Shown: positions 25,238 to 32,845, counted from the first letter of the stretch. The stretch: DNA of 64,000 nt from QHXW01 sp963768075 (GCA_963768075.1 CAVYHD010000033.1:868001-932000); one strand, 5' to 3'. Notes: generated from the sequence alone by a model not told the origin. Numbers and translations are program-made.

Positions 25238-26209
25238 GTGGATTGTAGCCTCGAACTCCGGGATCTCGCCAAACACTACCCCGGCCATGTGGCGGTCACC
25301 GGAGTTTCGCTCCGCATCCCCAAAGGCGGCTTCTTCTCCCTGCTCGGCCCTTCCGGCTGCGGTAAAACCACCACCCTCCGCATGATCGCCGGCTTCGAGG
25401 AGCCTTCCTCCGGCCAGGTCTGGCTCAACGGCACGCTCGTTAACGGCCGCCGCCCGTATGAGCGCAACGTCAGCACGGTTTTCCAGAATTACGCGCTGTT
25501 CCCGCACCTTACCGCGCAGGAGAATATCGAGTTCGGCCTGCGCGAGCGGGGTATCCGTGACCGCGCGTCACGCGTCCACGCCGCTCTCGAAATGGTGCGG
25601 CTGGCCGGTAAGGAATCGCGCTACCCCTCGCAGCTTTCCGGCGGCGAACGCCAGCGCGTGGCCTTGGCTCGGTCACTGGTGATCGAACCAGAAGTGCTCC
25701 TGCTCGATGAGCCGCTCGCCGCGCTCGACCCCAAGCTCCGCCACGAAATGCGCGTCGAGCTAAAGGAGCTCCAGCGCCGCGTCGGCATCACCTTCCTGTT
25801 CGTCACGCATGACCAGGAAGAAGCCATGTCCATGTCGGATTCCATCGCCGTCATGAACCAGGGACGCGTGGAGCAGGTGGGCACCCCCGAAGAGGTCTAC
25901 CTCCGGCCCGCCACCCGCTTTGTGGCCGGATTCCTCGGCGCCGTGAACTGGATCGATGGCGTCGGCGTGCGCCCCGAGACCACGCGCCTCTCGCCCATAG
26001 GCTCCGTCAACGGTTACCCCGCACGCCAAGCCACCATCACCCGGACCGTCTTCCTCGGCAACTGCATCCATATCGCCGCTCGCCTGGAGACCGGCGAAGA
26101 AGCCGTAGCCGAAGTCTCCCGCGAAGAAGCCCTGCGGAATAACGGCGCCTACCGCGTCGGCGCGCCCATCCACATCTGGTGGAAACACGACGACGAAATG
26201 CGATTCTGA
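25238..26209 (+). CDS. potA: ABC transporter ATP-binding protein, spermidine/putrescine-type (PotA-like)
   Basis: ATPase subunit of a polyamine/iron-type importer. The 323-residue product has Walker A LLGPSGCGKTTTLRMIAGFE, Q-loop FQNYALFPHLTAQENI, signature QLSGGERQRVALARSL, Walker B LLLDEPLAALDPKLR and the switch FVTHDQEEAMSMSD. Residues after about 235 form a TOBE-like regulatory domain (VRPETTRLSPIG to the end). The start appears to be GTG 25238. In this family the permease and binding-protein genes normally follow directly; here they resume only at 28607, on the far side of the retron, strongly suggesting this gene and potBCD were once contiguous. Confidence 0.9.
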   Translation: MDCSLELRDLAKHYPGHVAVTGVSLRIPKGGFFSLLGPSGCGKTTTLRMIAGFEEPSSGQVWLNGTLVNGRRPYERNVSTVFQNYALFPHLTAQENIEFGLRERGIRDRASRVHAALEMVRLAGKESRYPSQLSGGERQRVALARSLVIEPEVLLLDEPLAALDPKLRHEMRVELKELQRRVGITFLFVTHDQEEAMSMSDSIAVMNQGRVEQVGTPEEVYLRPATRFVAGFLGAVNWIDGVGVRPETTRLSPIGSVNGYPARQATITRTVFLGNCIHIAARLETGEEAVAEVSREEALRNNGAYRVGAPIHIWWKHDDEMRF

Positions 26210-26244
26210 GAAAGTGAGACTATCCCCTGGCGATCGAGCCAACA

Positions 26245-26311
26245 AGCGCGGGTCACTCCGCATTCTCGCCCGACGTGCGGGCATGTGCGGCCTGACTGCC
26301 GAACCCGCGCT
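26245..26311. repeat. Nested inverted repeat between the convergent potA-like and retron RT genes
   Basis: Perfect 9-base arms AGCGCGGGT (26245-26253) and ACCCGCGCT (26303-26311) enclose a second stem CCGCA (26258-26262) / TGCGG (26286-26290) and an inner stem CCCG (26269-26272) / CGGG (26278-26281) with loop ACGTG. It could fold on either strand. It lies in the 129-base gap between two convergent 3' ends, so a two-way transcription barrier is plausible, but there is no U-tract. It also marks the 3' boundary of the retron segment. Confidence 0.55.
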
Positions 26312-26338
26312 AGTCATACCACTGAGAGTCGAGTTTCG

Positions 26339-27271
26339 TCAGTGACCTGTTTGCAGCCGCCCGATAACGTCCGCTCCATACTTCTTACTTAGCCGGCGAA
26401 TGAACGCAGGTTCGACGGAGTTGACGTAATTAAGCATCCCGCGTAGTCGGGGGATCTGGTCCATTTCCAACCGGTTGGTCACAAAGTGATGCACCCAGGC
26501 CCGAATGCGACGCTTATCTTCTCGGCCCAGAGACACTTTGCGATCATTTGTCAAAACGAGCCCGGTTACACGACGCGCATCTCTCTTTGAGACCCTGACG
26601 GTCTTCTCTTGGTTGATGGTTAGCACTGGGCTTTTCAGGCGGCCGCATAAGTCTGAAACAGCTTTCTCCACCAGCGCGAGCTGATCACTGTTATCGGCAG
26701 AGAAAGAAAGATCGTCGGCATACCGCGTATAGGTCACACCGTTGGCGGCGCAGAATGTGGAGACTCGCCGGTCAAACTCCTGCATTAGAATATTCGAAAG
26801 CATTGGGGACGTGGGCGCACCAATCGACAGGCAAAGGTCCTGGGTGCCCTTTTGCATCCAGAAGAGAATTCGGCAAAGCGCTTCGATATTGGCGCCGTCT
26901 AGGTCCGCCTTGTTCCTCCGCAGAAACAGTCGGAAGTCACGCGCTTTCAGTGACGGAAAGAAGTCCTTGAAGTCCATTTTCAAAAGAAATCTCCAGCGTG
27001 CGTGAGGTCTCGCGTTGTGGAGGGTCGAGCGGCCGTCACGGTACCCCGTGGCAGCAGGGTGCACTTCGAACTGGCAGAGCAGGTTGCGCATGACCCAGTA
27101 CTGCAACGCCTTCACCTCTCTGGCTGGCTGCGCAATGGTGCGGAACTGCCCTGGTTTTCGCTTTGGTATCTGATACACTTTGTACCGGTAAGGCGCAGAC
27201 CGAATAAGTCCCATCAGTTCATCCTGGGGAAGAAGGACGGCAGCTCCGAGCCTTGTCAGCACGTCAGACAT
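26339..27271 (-). CDS. Retron reverse transcriptase
   Basis: Reverse transcriptase that would copy the msd part of the adjacent ncRNA into multicopy single-stranded DNA. Taking ATG 27271 gives 310 residues, the usual retron RT size. Motifs seen: the retron-specific NAxxH as N86-A-R-P-H90, catalytic Asp in LLKMDFKDFFPS (D100), GAPTSP at 151-156, the YADD box at 184-187 (TRYADDLSFSAD), and the retron-specific VTG at 235-237 (RRVTGLVLTND). The C-terminal basic thumb region (LGREDKRRIRAWVHHF, IPRLRGMLNYV) fits RNA binding. The ATG overlaps the effector stop by eight bases (ATGTCTGA), so the two are translationally coupled. A longer reading from 27313 is less likely. The gene looks less GC-rich than the flanking transporter genes, consistent with transfer. 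Confidence 0.95.
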   Translation of the reverse strand: MSDVLTRLGAAVLLPQDELMGLIRSAPYRYKVYQIPKRKPGQFRTIAQPAREVKALQYWVMRNLLCQFEVHPAATGYRDGRSTLHNARPHARWRFLLKMDFKDFFPSLKARDFRLFLRRNKADLDGANIEALCRILFWMQKGTQDLCLSIGAPTSPMLSNILMQEFDRRVSTFCAANGVTYTRYADDLSFSADNSDQLALVEKAVSDLCGRLKSPVLTINQEKTVRVSKRDARRVTGLVLTNDRKVSLGREDKRRIRAWVHHFVTNRLEMDQIPRLRGMLNYVNSVEPAFIRRLSKKYGADVIGRLQTGH

Positions 27272-28211
27272 TGGGCGCGTCCTTCCTAGGCGGCTTACCC
27301 AGAAACGCGGCAAGAATCTTCTTTCGAATTGGATCCAGCGCCTCGCGCACGTCAGTCTTGATCCGCTTCGGATCGTTCAGCGCACCTGGCTGGTATGCAT
27401 ATTGAATGAAGTGCTTGGAGGGGACACTTACGTAGAATTCCTGGTTTGAACGCCGGGCTCGTTCGATGAAGGACATGCTTTCCAGCAGGGAGAGATAACG
27501 GTCCCGATTCTCACGGTCGAACTTGCATCCGAGCTCCTTAAGGCAGTCTGTGATTTCGGTACTGGTCGCCACTCCTGGAATCCCGATGAGGTCCGCAACC
27601 AAGAGGAGAACGTGGCCAGGTTTTTCTTTGTCGAAGCCCTGCTCGTTCGGGTGGGATTTGTCGCGCTTGACTAAGAATTCCGTGAGGTCCTTTGCCATGT
27701 CCCTGAACTCCTTCTTGGTCGCAGGCGAGTTCAGTCGCTTTCGATCCCACGTGTAGTAATAAACAAGTTGGCTGTTTTCATTCTTGATTTTTTGAACCGG
27801 TCCCTCCGAAATGAAGCTCCGGTCAGAACAATAGGAATTGTTGAGCACGGCAAGCGTCTTCGGGCGAAGCGCGTCAGATGCAGCAAAGGCACCAAGCTCT
27901 GCAATCGATCCCGGGCTCTCGACGAATAGTACAGTTACGTCGGCGAGATCTGCCAGATATTTCTCCAGCTCGAGTAGGTCCGGAAAGACATCCCGGTGAA
28001 ACCAAGCGTTCACGTCCTCGGCGAGTTTGACTCGCCGCGCAATATTCGACTGCTTGCTTAGGAGATGTCGGTAAAAGAAGTCCCGGGCGGATCGATGTCG
28101 GCCCGTTTTGCCCGTCTTACCGCCGCAGAGAAAGATGAGGTTGGGTGTGTTCCGGATCTTACAGTTATCGACTCTGAGCGACTTCGCGAAGTCGACGACA
28201 GAATAACCCAT
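27264..28211 (-). CDS. Retron effector: nucleoside deoxyribosyltransferase-like protein with C-terminal winged-helix-like region
   Basis: A 315-residue accessory toxin of the retron. The N-terminal half has a Rossmann-like start NTPNLIFLCGGKTGKTGRHR (residues 21-40), and the signature LFVESPGSIAELGAFA at 95-110, with E98 and E105 as candidate catalytic acids, followed by KTLAVLNNSYCSDRSFISEG. This is the pattern of the NDT-like effectors of type II-A retrons (Eco1/Ec86, Sen2/St85 group). Residues about 195-265 (VLLLVADLIGIPGVATSTEI, DRYLSLLESMSFIERARRS) resemble a winged helix. In the known systems RT and msDNA hold the effector inactive until phage attack. I chose ATG 28211, ten bases after the a2 repeat; a GTG at 28244 is in frame but lies inside the ncRNA. 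Confidence 0.88.
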   Translation of the reverse strand: MGYSVVDFAKSLRVDNCKIRNTPNLIFLCGGKTGKTGRHRSARDFFYRHLLSKQSNIARRVKLAEDVNAWFHRDVFPDLLELEKYLADLADVTVLFVESPGSIAELGAFAASDALRPKTLAVLNNSYCSDRSFISEGPVQKIKNENSQLVYYYTWDRKRLNSPATKKEFRDMAKDLTEFLVKRDKSHPNEQGFDKEKPGHVLLLVADLIGIPGVATSTEITDCLKELGCKFDRENRDRYLSLLESMSFIERARRSNQEFYVSVPSKHFIQYAYQPGALNDPKRIKTDVREALDPIRKKILAAFLGKPPRKDAPNV

Positions 28212-28220
28212 CAGGCGCGG

Positions 28221-28399
28221 GCTCTTTACCGTAGAGCGAGGCACGTGGGTTGGAATTCTTCACGTGAATCGCGTATGCGATGACCCGAAGGGCACGTGAA
28301 GAATTTCAACTCACGTGCCGATAATCCCTACCAATCAAAACTAGGTCCGGCGAAACGCCGGACACAGAGACCTGAAAAGTCCCCAAACGCGTAAAGAGC
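28221..28399 (-). ncRNA. Retron msr-msd non-coding RNA
   Basis: Read on the minus strand, all retron RNA parts appear in order. The a1 repeat GCTCTTTAC (28399-28391) pairs perfectly with a2 GTAAAGAGC (28229-28221), and pairing continues as CGT/ACG around a bulged G at 28390, the candidate branching guanosine. The msr then has a GGGAC/GUCUC hairpin with a 7-base loop, and a perfect 8-bp hairpin (28363-28345) with the UUU loop that retron RTs are known to recognise. The msd is a 27-bp stem (28319-28293 with 28266-28240). The promoter upstream would start transcription at a1. Total length is about 179 bases, and effector and RT follow in the order typical of type II-A retrons. Confidence 0.88.
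28240..28319 (-). repeat. msd hairpin with four CACGTG palindromes and forked tip
   Basis: Arms 28240-28266 and 28293-28319 are complementary over 27 positions with only two exceptions, which are G-T pairs on the plus (cDNA) strand and A-C mismatches in the RNA. CACGTG occurs at 28242-28247, 28261-28266, 28293-28298 and 28312-28317, at the base and top of the stem. The 26-base tip itself contains two small hairpins: ATCGC-loop-GCGAT and CCC-TTC-GGG. Confidence 0.85.
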
Positions 28400-28406
28400 T
28401 GGAGTC

Positions 28407-28435
28407 AGTCTAAGGCTTGGTCCAAGAAATGTCAA
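28407..28435 (-). promoter_or_regulatory. Retron promoter: TTGACA, 17-base spacer, TAGACT
   Basis: On the minus strand a perfect -35 TTGACA (28435-28430) is followed after 17 bases by the -10 TAGACT (28412-28407, four of six consensus bases). The predicted start point, 6-8 bases further, falls at 28401-28399, the first base of a1. This fixes the 5' end of the ncRNA. Confidence 0.75.
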
Positions 28436-28606
28436 TGACGAAGCGCCGTCGAGGAGCCGGAACCGGAGGTGGGCCCAGCGAGTGGCGCTGAGAAGCGTGA
28501 CTCGCACACCGGAAACTGCTAAATTGGGACCCCTCAGCCCCTCTCTTGCCCCCCTCCCCGCTCCGTCGTATAGTCGACTAATCTTGCAACCAGCCCGAGT
28601 CGCTCC

Positions 28607-29437
28607 ATGACCCGTCTCCGCTTCTATTTCCTGCTCCCCACGCGCCTCTGGTTCGTCATTCTCTTCTTCGCCCCCCTTGCCATCATTTGCGCTTACAGCC
28701 TGCTCACCCGCGGCGTCTACGGCGGCGTCGAGCAACCCTGGACCCTCGAAAACTACCGCCGCCTCATTGATCCGCTCTACGGCGCAATTCTGCTGCGCTC
28801 CATCCTGCTCTCTGCCGCGGCTACCGCCATCTGCATCATGCTCGCGTTTCCGCTCGCGCTGTTCATCTCCCGCGCCACGCGCCGCAAAACCCTCTACCTG
28901 CACCTGGTGATTCTTCCCTTCTGGACCAGTTTCCTCGTCCGCACTTACGCCTGGATGTTCCTGCTGCGCGACACCGGCCTGGTCAACACCACGCTCATCG
29001 GCCTCGGCTTTTTGCGCCAGCCGCTGCCGCTGCTCTATAACGAAGGCGCCGTGCTGCTCGGCCTCGTCTACGGATTTCTGCCCTTCATGGTCCTGCCGCT
29101 TTACGCCACGCTCGAGCGCATGGATCCCGCGCTGCTCGAAGCCGCCGCCGATCTCGGCGCGCGCCCCTGGGCCACGTTCTTCCGCGTCATCGTCCCGCTC
29201 ACGAAACCGGGCATCTGGGCCGGCGCGGTCCTGGTCTTCATTCCCTGCCTCGGCTCCTACCTCACGCCTGACCTCCTCGGCGGCGGCAAGTCCGTCATGA
29301 TCGGCAACCTCGTCCAGAACCAGTTCACGAACGCGCGCGATTGGCCCTTCGGTTCGGCCGTCTCGCTCACGCTCATGCTCCTCACGCTCGCTGCCCTGGC
29401 CGCCGTCTATCTTCGCGGACCCAAGGAAATGTTGTGA
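28607..29437 (+). CDS. potB: ABC transporter permease, spermidine/putrescine-type (PotB-like)
   Basis: Inner-membrane permease of 276 residues with about six membrane helices. The ATPase-coupling EAA loop is clear: EAAADLGARPWATFFRVIVP followed by LTKPG near residues 180-205. N-terminal RFYFLLPTRLWFVILFFAPL is the first helix and the PotB/PotC-like FLVRTYAWMFLLRDTGLVN follows. Start ATG 28607. The stop overlaps potC as GTGA. It is separated from its ATPase gene by the retron; its own promoter may be TATAGT at 28569-28574, but no good -35 is seen. Confidence 0.92.
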   Translation: MTRLRFYFLLPTRLWFVILFFAPLAIICAYSLLTRGVYGGVEQPWTLENYRRLIDPLYGAILLRSILLSAAATAICIMLAFPLALFISRATRRKTLYLHLVILPFWTSFLVRTYAWMFLLRDTGLVNTTLIGLGFLRQPLPLLYNEGAVLLGLVYGFLPFMVLPLYATLERMDPALLEAAADLGARPWATFFRVIVPLTKPGIWAGAVLVFIPCLGSYLTPDLLGGGKSVMIGNLVQNQFTNARDWPFGSAVSLTLMLLTLAALAAVYLRGPKEML

Positions 29438-30192
29438 AGCGCGGTCTCGCCATTTACGCGGCGGCGGCCTACGCCTTTCTTCACGTGCCCCTCGTCACGC
29501 TCGTCGTCTTCAGCTTCAACGCCTCGCGCTTCACGCTCTGGGAAGGATTCTCCCTGCGCTGGTACCACATCGTCTTCACCGATCCCGAAATGGCGGACGC
29601 CGCCTGGAACAGCGTCGTCATCGCCATCGTCTCGACGATCATCTCAACCATCGCCGGCACTCTCGCCGCGTACGCGCTCTGGAAACGCGGCTCGCGCCTG
29701 ATCTCCGGCTCGCTCTATCTATCGCTCGTGACGCCCGAAATCGTCACCGGCATTTCGCTCCTGGCGTTTTTCCAGTGGGCCTTCCGCTGGCTCGGCTGGC
29801 ACCTGGGACTCTACACCGTCATCCTGGCCCACATCTCGTTCTCCATCGCCTACGTCGCCATCGTCGTCGCCGCGCGCCTCCGCACCTTCGACCCGGCCCT
29901 CGAAGAAGCCGCCATGGACCTCGGGGCAACCGAGTGGCGTGCCTTCTGGCGCGTCACAATCCCCGCTCTCGCCCCCGGCATCGTCGCCGCTGCCCTACTT
30001 GCGCTTACCATTTCCTTCGACGATTACGTCATCACCAGCCTAGTCGCCGGCGTCGATTCCACCACGCTGCCGATGGTCATCTACGCGCTCGCCCGCCGCG
30101 GTGCCAATCCATCCATCAACGCCATTTCCGCCCTGATCGTCGTGATCTTCGGCGCGCTCATCCTGGTCTCCGAGCGTATGAGAAAAGCATGA
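29434..30192 (+). CDS. potC: ABC transporter permease, spermidine/putrescine-type (PotC-like)
   Basis: Second permease, 252 residues from GTG 29434 (MKRGLAIYAAAAYAFLHVPL). About six membrane helices and an EAA loop EEAAMDLGATEWRAFWRVTI followed by PALAPG. SFDDYVITSLVAGVDSTTLP near the C-terminus is a well-conserved PotC block. The start overlaps the potB stop (GTGA) and the stop overlaps the potD start (ATGA), giving a tightly coupled operon. Confidence 0.93.
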   Translation: MKRGLAIYAAAAYAFLHVPLVTLVVFSFNASRFTLWEGFSLRWYHIVFTDPEMADAAWNSVVIAIVSTIISTIAGTLAAYALWKRGSRLISGSLYLSLVTPEIVTGISLLAFFQWAFRWLGWHLGLYTVILAHISFSIAYVAIVVAARLRTFDPALEEAAMDLGATEWRAFWRVTIPALAPGIVAAALLALTISFDDYVITSLVAGVDSTTLPMVIYALARRGANPSINAISALIVVIFGALILVSERMRKA

Positions 30193-31211
30193 CCCGCCGC
30201 GCGTTCCTCTCCGGAGCCCTCGCCGCCACCGCCTGCCGCCTTGACCGCCGCCCGCGACTCAATGTCTACAACTGGTCCGCCTACGTCGCGCCCGACACCA
30301 TCCCCAATTTCGAAAAGGAATTTGGCGTCCGCGTCCGCTACGTCACCTACGAAAGTAATGAGGAGATGCTCGCCCAGGTCATCACCGGCAATTCCGGTTG
30401 GGATGTCGTATTCCCCACGCACAACCGCATTCCGCCGATGTCTGCCATGGGCCTGCTCGCGCCCCTTGATCACGCGCGTCTGAAAAATCTCGGCAATCTC
30501 GAAGCGCAGTTTCAATCGCCATCGTGGGATCGCGGCCTCCGCTGGGGCGTTCCCTACATGTGGTACGGCACCGGCATCGTCTTCAACCGTTCGGTCGCGC
30601 CGGCGCCGCGCTCGTGGTCCGATCTCTGGAGCCAGCGCTTCAAAGGCCGCCTCACCATGCTCGATGATCCCGAAGACGTGATCGGAGCGTCGCTATTGAA
30701 ATTGGGCCTCCCGTTCGATTCCACCGACCCCATGCAGCTCCGCCAGGCCCAGCACGCGCTCGTCGAACAGAAGCCTCTCGTGCGCGCCTATCTCAACGCC
30801 GAAGTGCGCGACCAGCTAGTCTCCGGCGACGTGCTCGCCGCCCAGTTGTGGTCGACCACCGCTGCCCAGGCCCTCGACGCCGCCCCGTCGCTCGATTTCG
30901 TTTTCCCCGCCGAAGGGTTCCCGCTCTATTGTGACAACGCCGTCATCCTGCGCGAAAGCCGCCGCCAGTCGCTCGCCCACGTCTTTCTCGATTACCTGCT
31001 GCGCCCGTCCGTCTCCGCCGCCATCGCCCAATCCACCCTCACCGCCACCGCCAACGCAGCCGGCCGCGCGCTTCTCACCGATAAGATCCGCAATAGCGCC
31101 GCGCTCTATCCACCCCCTGATGTAATGCGGCGCGGCGAGTGGCCCGGAACCCTGCCCGCACCGGCGCAGCGCTTGCGCGACCGCATCTGGACAGAGATCA
31201 AAGCCGCGTGA
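30189..31211 (+). CDS. potD: Polyamine-type ABC transporter substrate-binding protein (PotD-like), lipoprotein or Tat-exported
   Basis: Solute-binding protein of 340 residues. The leader MTRRAFLSGALAATACRLDR has a twin-arginine-like RRAFLSG and a possible lipobox ending ATAC, so it may be a membrane-anchored Tat substrate. Mature start LNVYNWSAYVAPDTIPNFEK is the hallmark of PotD/PotF-type proteins; GWDVVFPTHNRIPPMSAMGL, GVPYMWYGTGIVFNRS and LYCDNAVILRESRRQSLAHV follow family blocks. Acidic pocket residues typical for polyamines are likely, but other cations or small solutes cannot be excluded. Confidence 0.91.
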   Translation: MTRRAFLSGALAATACRLDRRPRLNVYNWSAYVAPDTIPNFEKEFGVRVRYVTYESNEEMLAQVITGNSGWDVVFPTHNRIPPMSAMGLLAPLDHARLKNLGNLEAQFQSPSWDRGLRWGVPYMWYGTGIVFNRSVAPAPRSWSDLWSQRFKGRLTMLDDPEDVIGASLLKLGLPFDSTDPMQLRQAQHALVEQKPLVRAYLNAEVRDQLVSGDVLAAQLWSTTAAQALDAAPSLDFVFPAEGFPLYCDNAVILRESRRQSLAHVFLDYLLRPSVSAAIAQSTLTATANAAGRALLTDKIRNSAALYPPPDVMRRGEWPGTLPAPAQRLRDRIWTEIKAA

Positions 31212-31217
31212 ACGTAA

Positions 31218-31305
31218 AACGGGGACTGACTCCTGTCTTCCAAACGCACCCCGCCGAATCTTGAATGGAAGGCCACGCCGTGGACACAGCAGTTTGTCCC
31301 CGTTT
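31218..31305 (+). repeat. Dispersed repeat, copy A, with imperfect terminal inverted ends (REP/MITE-like)
   Basis: Starts AAACGGGGACTGACTCCTG and ends CAGCAGTTTGTCCCCGTTT, which are inverted copies of each other at 16 of 19 positions. A second copy in the same orientation lies at 35128-35216. Middle segments CCAAACGCACCCCGCC, AATCTT and GGACACAGCAGT are shared. No coding capacity; it sits seven bases after the potD stop. Confidence 0.78.
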
Positions 31306-31330
31306 CGCGTGCTTGTCGTACATTGAAGAT

Positions 31331-32707
31331 ATGTTCCTCGCCCTCCTCCTCACCCTATCCGCACCGCCGGACTGGGTTCCCGCGCGCTGGCGCTGGCTCG
31401 AGACGAAAAGTCTCGATCTGCTCCGCGGCACGCCCGTCAACTGCCTCTTGGTTGACTGGGATTCGCAGCAAAAGGCCCAGGCCGCCATCTTCGCCGCCGC
31501 CGCTGCCGAAAAAGGAATCGCCACTCTCGCCGTCATCCGCCCCGGCGTCGATCCCTCCGAGCCCGCCCGCGATGCCATCCACGCCAGGCTCACCGGCGTG
31601 GTCCTCGAAGGCGATTTCGCCAAAGAGGCTGCCGACCGTGTCAAAGCCGCCATTACCCCCGCGCCCATCATCGAACTGACTCTGCGCAGCCGCATGCCGC
31701 TCGGCACTGACGCTCCCGTGATCGGTACTTTTCAAGGTGTTTGGCCCGGCATCCCTGTCATGGAGGATGGCGCTGCTAAAGCCGGCCCCTCCGGTTCACC
31801 CTGGATCAACACCAACGCCGGTTTTCTGCGCGCCGCCCGCGCGTTCGGTTCGAGCACCGTTTGGATCGCCAATCTTCCGCCGCCCAAAACCGTCATCCCC
31901 GGTGATAACTACGCGCAAGTCATCGGGGACGCCGCCATGGTCGGTGCGCGCTGGGTCATTGCCCTCGATGACGATCTCGCACGCAGCCTCCATGAGGGCG
32001 ACAAAAAGGCGCTCGCCGAATGGGCGCGCATGACCCACCAGCTCGATTTTTACGAATCCCATCGCGACTGGCACGCCTTTCGCCCTTACGGCAAACTCGC
32101 CGTCGTCCAGGGCATCGGCGATGGCGCTCTTCTCTCCGGCGGAATTCTCGACATGATGGGCGCGCGTCACACGCCCGTCCTGTTCGTTCCGCCCGATCGC
32201 CTGCACCCTGGCACCCTCACGGGCGCATCCATGGCCGTGGATGTGGACGCCGCTTCCCTCACACCCGAGCAGCGTGACACACTCAAAGCCTTCACCCGCG
32301 CCGGCGGCACTCTGCTCACCGGCCCCGCGGACTGGAAGGAAAACGCCGCCACCGCACCCGACCAGATCACCCTCGACGACAAGCAAACCAAGCGCCTCGA
32401 CGACATCTGGCACGACATCAATTCCATGATCGGCCGCGGCAATCTCGGCGCGCGCCTCTTCAATGTTTCCTCGATGCTCTCAAACCTGCTCGTTTCCCCC
32501 GATGGCAAACAGATCCTTGTCCATCTCGTCAACTACTCGAACTACCCGGTTGACTCAGTCACCGTTCACGTCCTCGGCGACTTCCATCAAGCCACTCTCT
32601 ACCGCCCCGAATCCCCGGACAAGAAGTTAGAAACGTATAAAGCCGAAGACGGTACCGGCGTCGACATCGACCTGGTCACCGTCACCGCCACTCTGCTCCT
32701 GGAATAG
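31331..32707 (+). CDS. Exported hypothetical protein (acidobacterial type)
   Basis: From ATG 31331 (MFLALLLTLSAPPDWVPARW) this is a 458-residue protein with a very short signal-like leader. I do not recognise a named family. The sequence runs as alternating beta/alpha segments (GTPVNCLLVDWDSQQKAQAA, GVVLEGDFAKEAADRVKAAI, ARWVIALDDDLARSLHEGDK), then a strand-rich end (ILVHLVNYSNYPVDSVTVHV) resembling the C-terminal beta domain of glycoside hydrolases. A TIM-barrel glycosidase-like fold is a fair guess with no catalytic motif confirmed. Codon use fits the chromosome. Confidence 0.7.
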   Translation: MFLALLLTLSAPPDWVPARWRWLETKSLDLLRGTPVNCLLVDWDSQQKAQAAIFAAAAAEKGIATLAVIRPGVDPSEPARDAIHARLTGVVLEGDFAKEAADRVKAAITPAPIIELTLRSRMPLGTDAPVIGTFQGVWPGIPVMEDGAAKAGPSGSPWINTNAGFLRAARAFGSSTVWIANLPPPKTVIPGDNYAQVIGDAAMVGARWVIALDDDLARSLHEGDKKALAEWARMTHQLDFYESHRDWHAFRPYGKLAVVQGIGDGALLSGGILDMMGARHTPVLFVPPDRLHPGTLTGASMAVDVDAASLTPEQRDTLKAFTRAGGTLLTGPADWKENAATAPDQITLDDKQTKRLDDIWHDINSMIGRGNLGARLFNVSSMLSNLLVSPDGKQILVHLVNYSNYPVDSVTVHVLGDFHQATLYRPESPDKKLETYKAEDGTGVDIDLVTVTATLLLE

Positions 32708-32845
32708 AGTGGGTTTGAGAATCACAATGTCGTTCTCGATTCCGTTTCGAAGCCCGCTGCAGAATTGAAAATAAGCCGGGGCCAGAAAATGGGCAAGTCG
32801 CTCCCCCGGTCTTCGGGAAAGCGGGACGAATTGGACACCCTGGGC

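Noticed and set aside
27272..27313. Longer RT reading from 27313
   Set aside because: It would add 14 residues with no family match and a 50-base overlap; ATG 27271 gives a normal coupled ATGTCTGA junction.
28328..28903. 191-codon minus-strand open frame overlapping potB and the retron promoter
   Set aside because: Acidic, Gly/Glu-rich shadow of potB. It would run through the retron promoter and msr, which have much stronger evidence.
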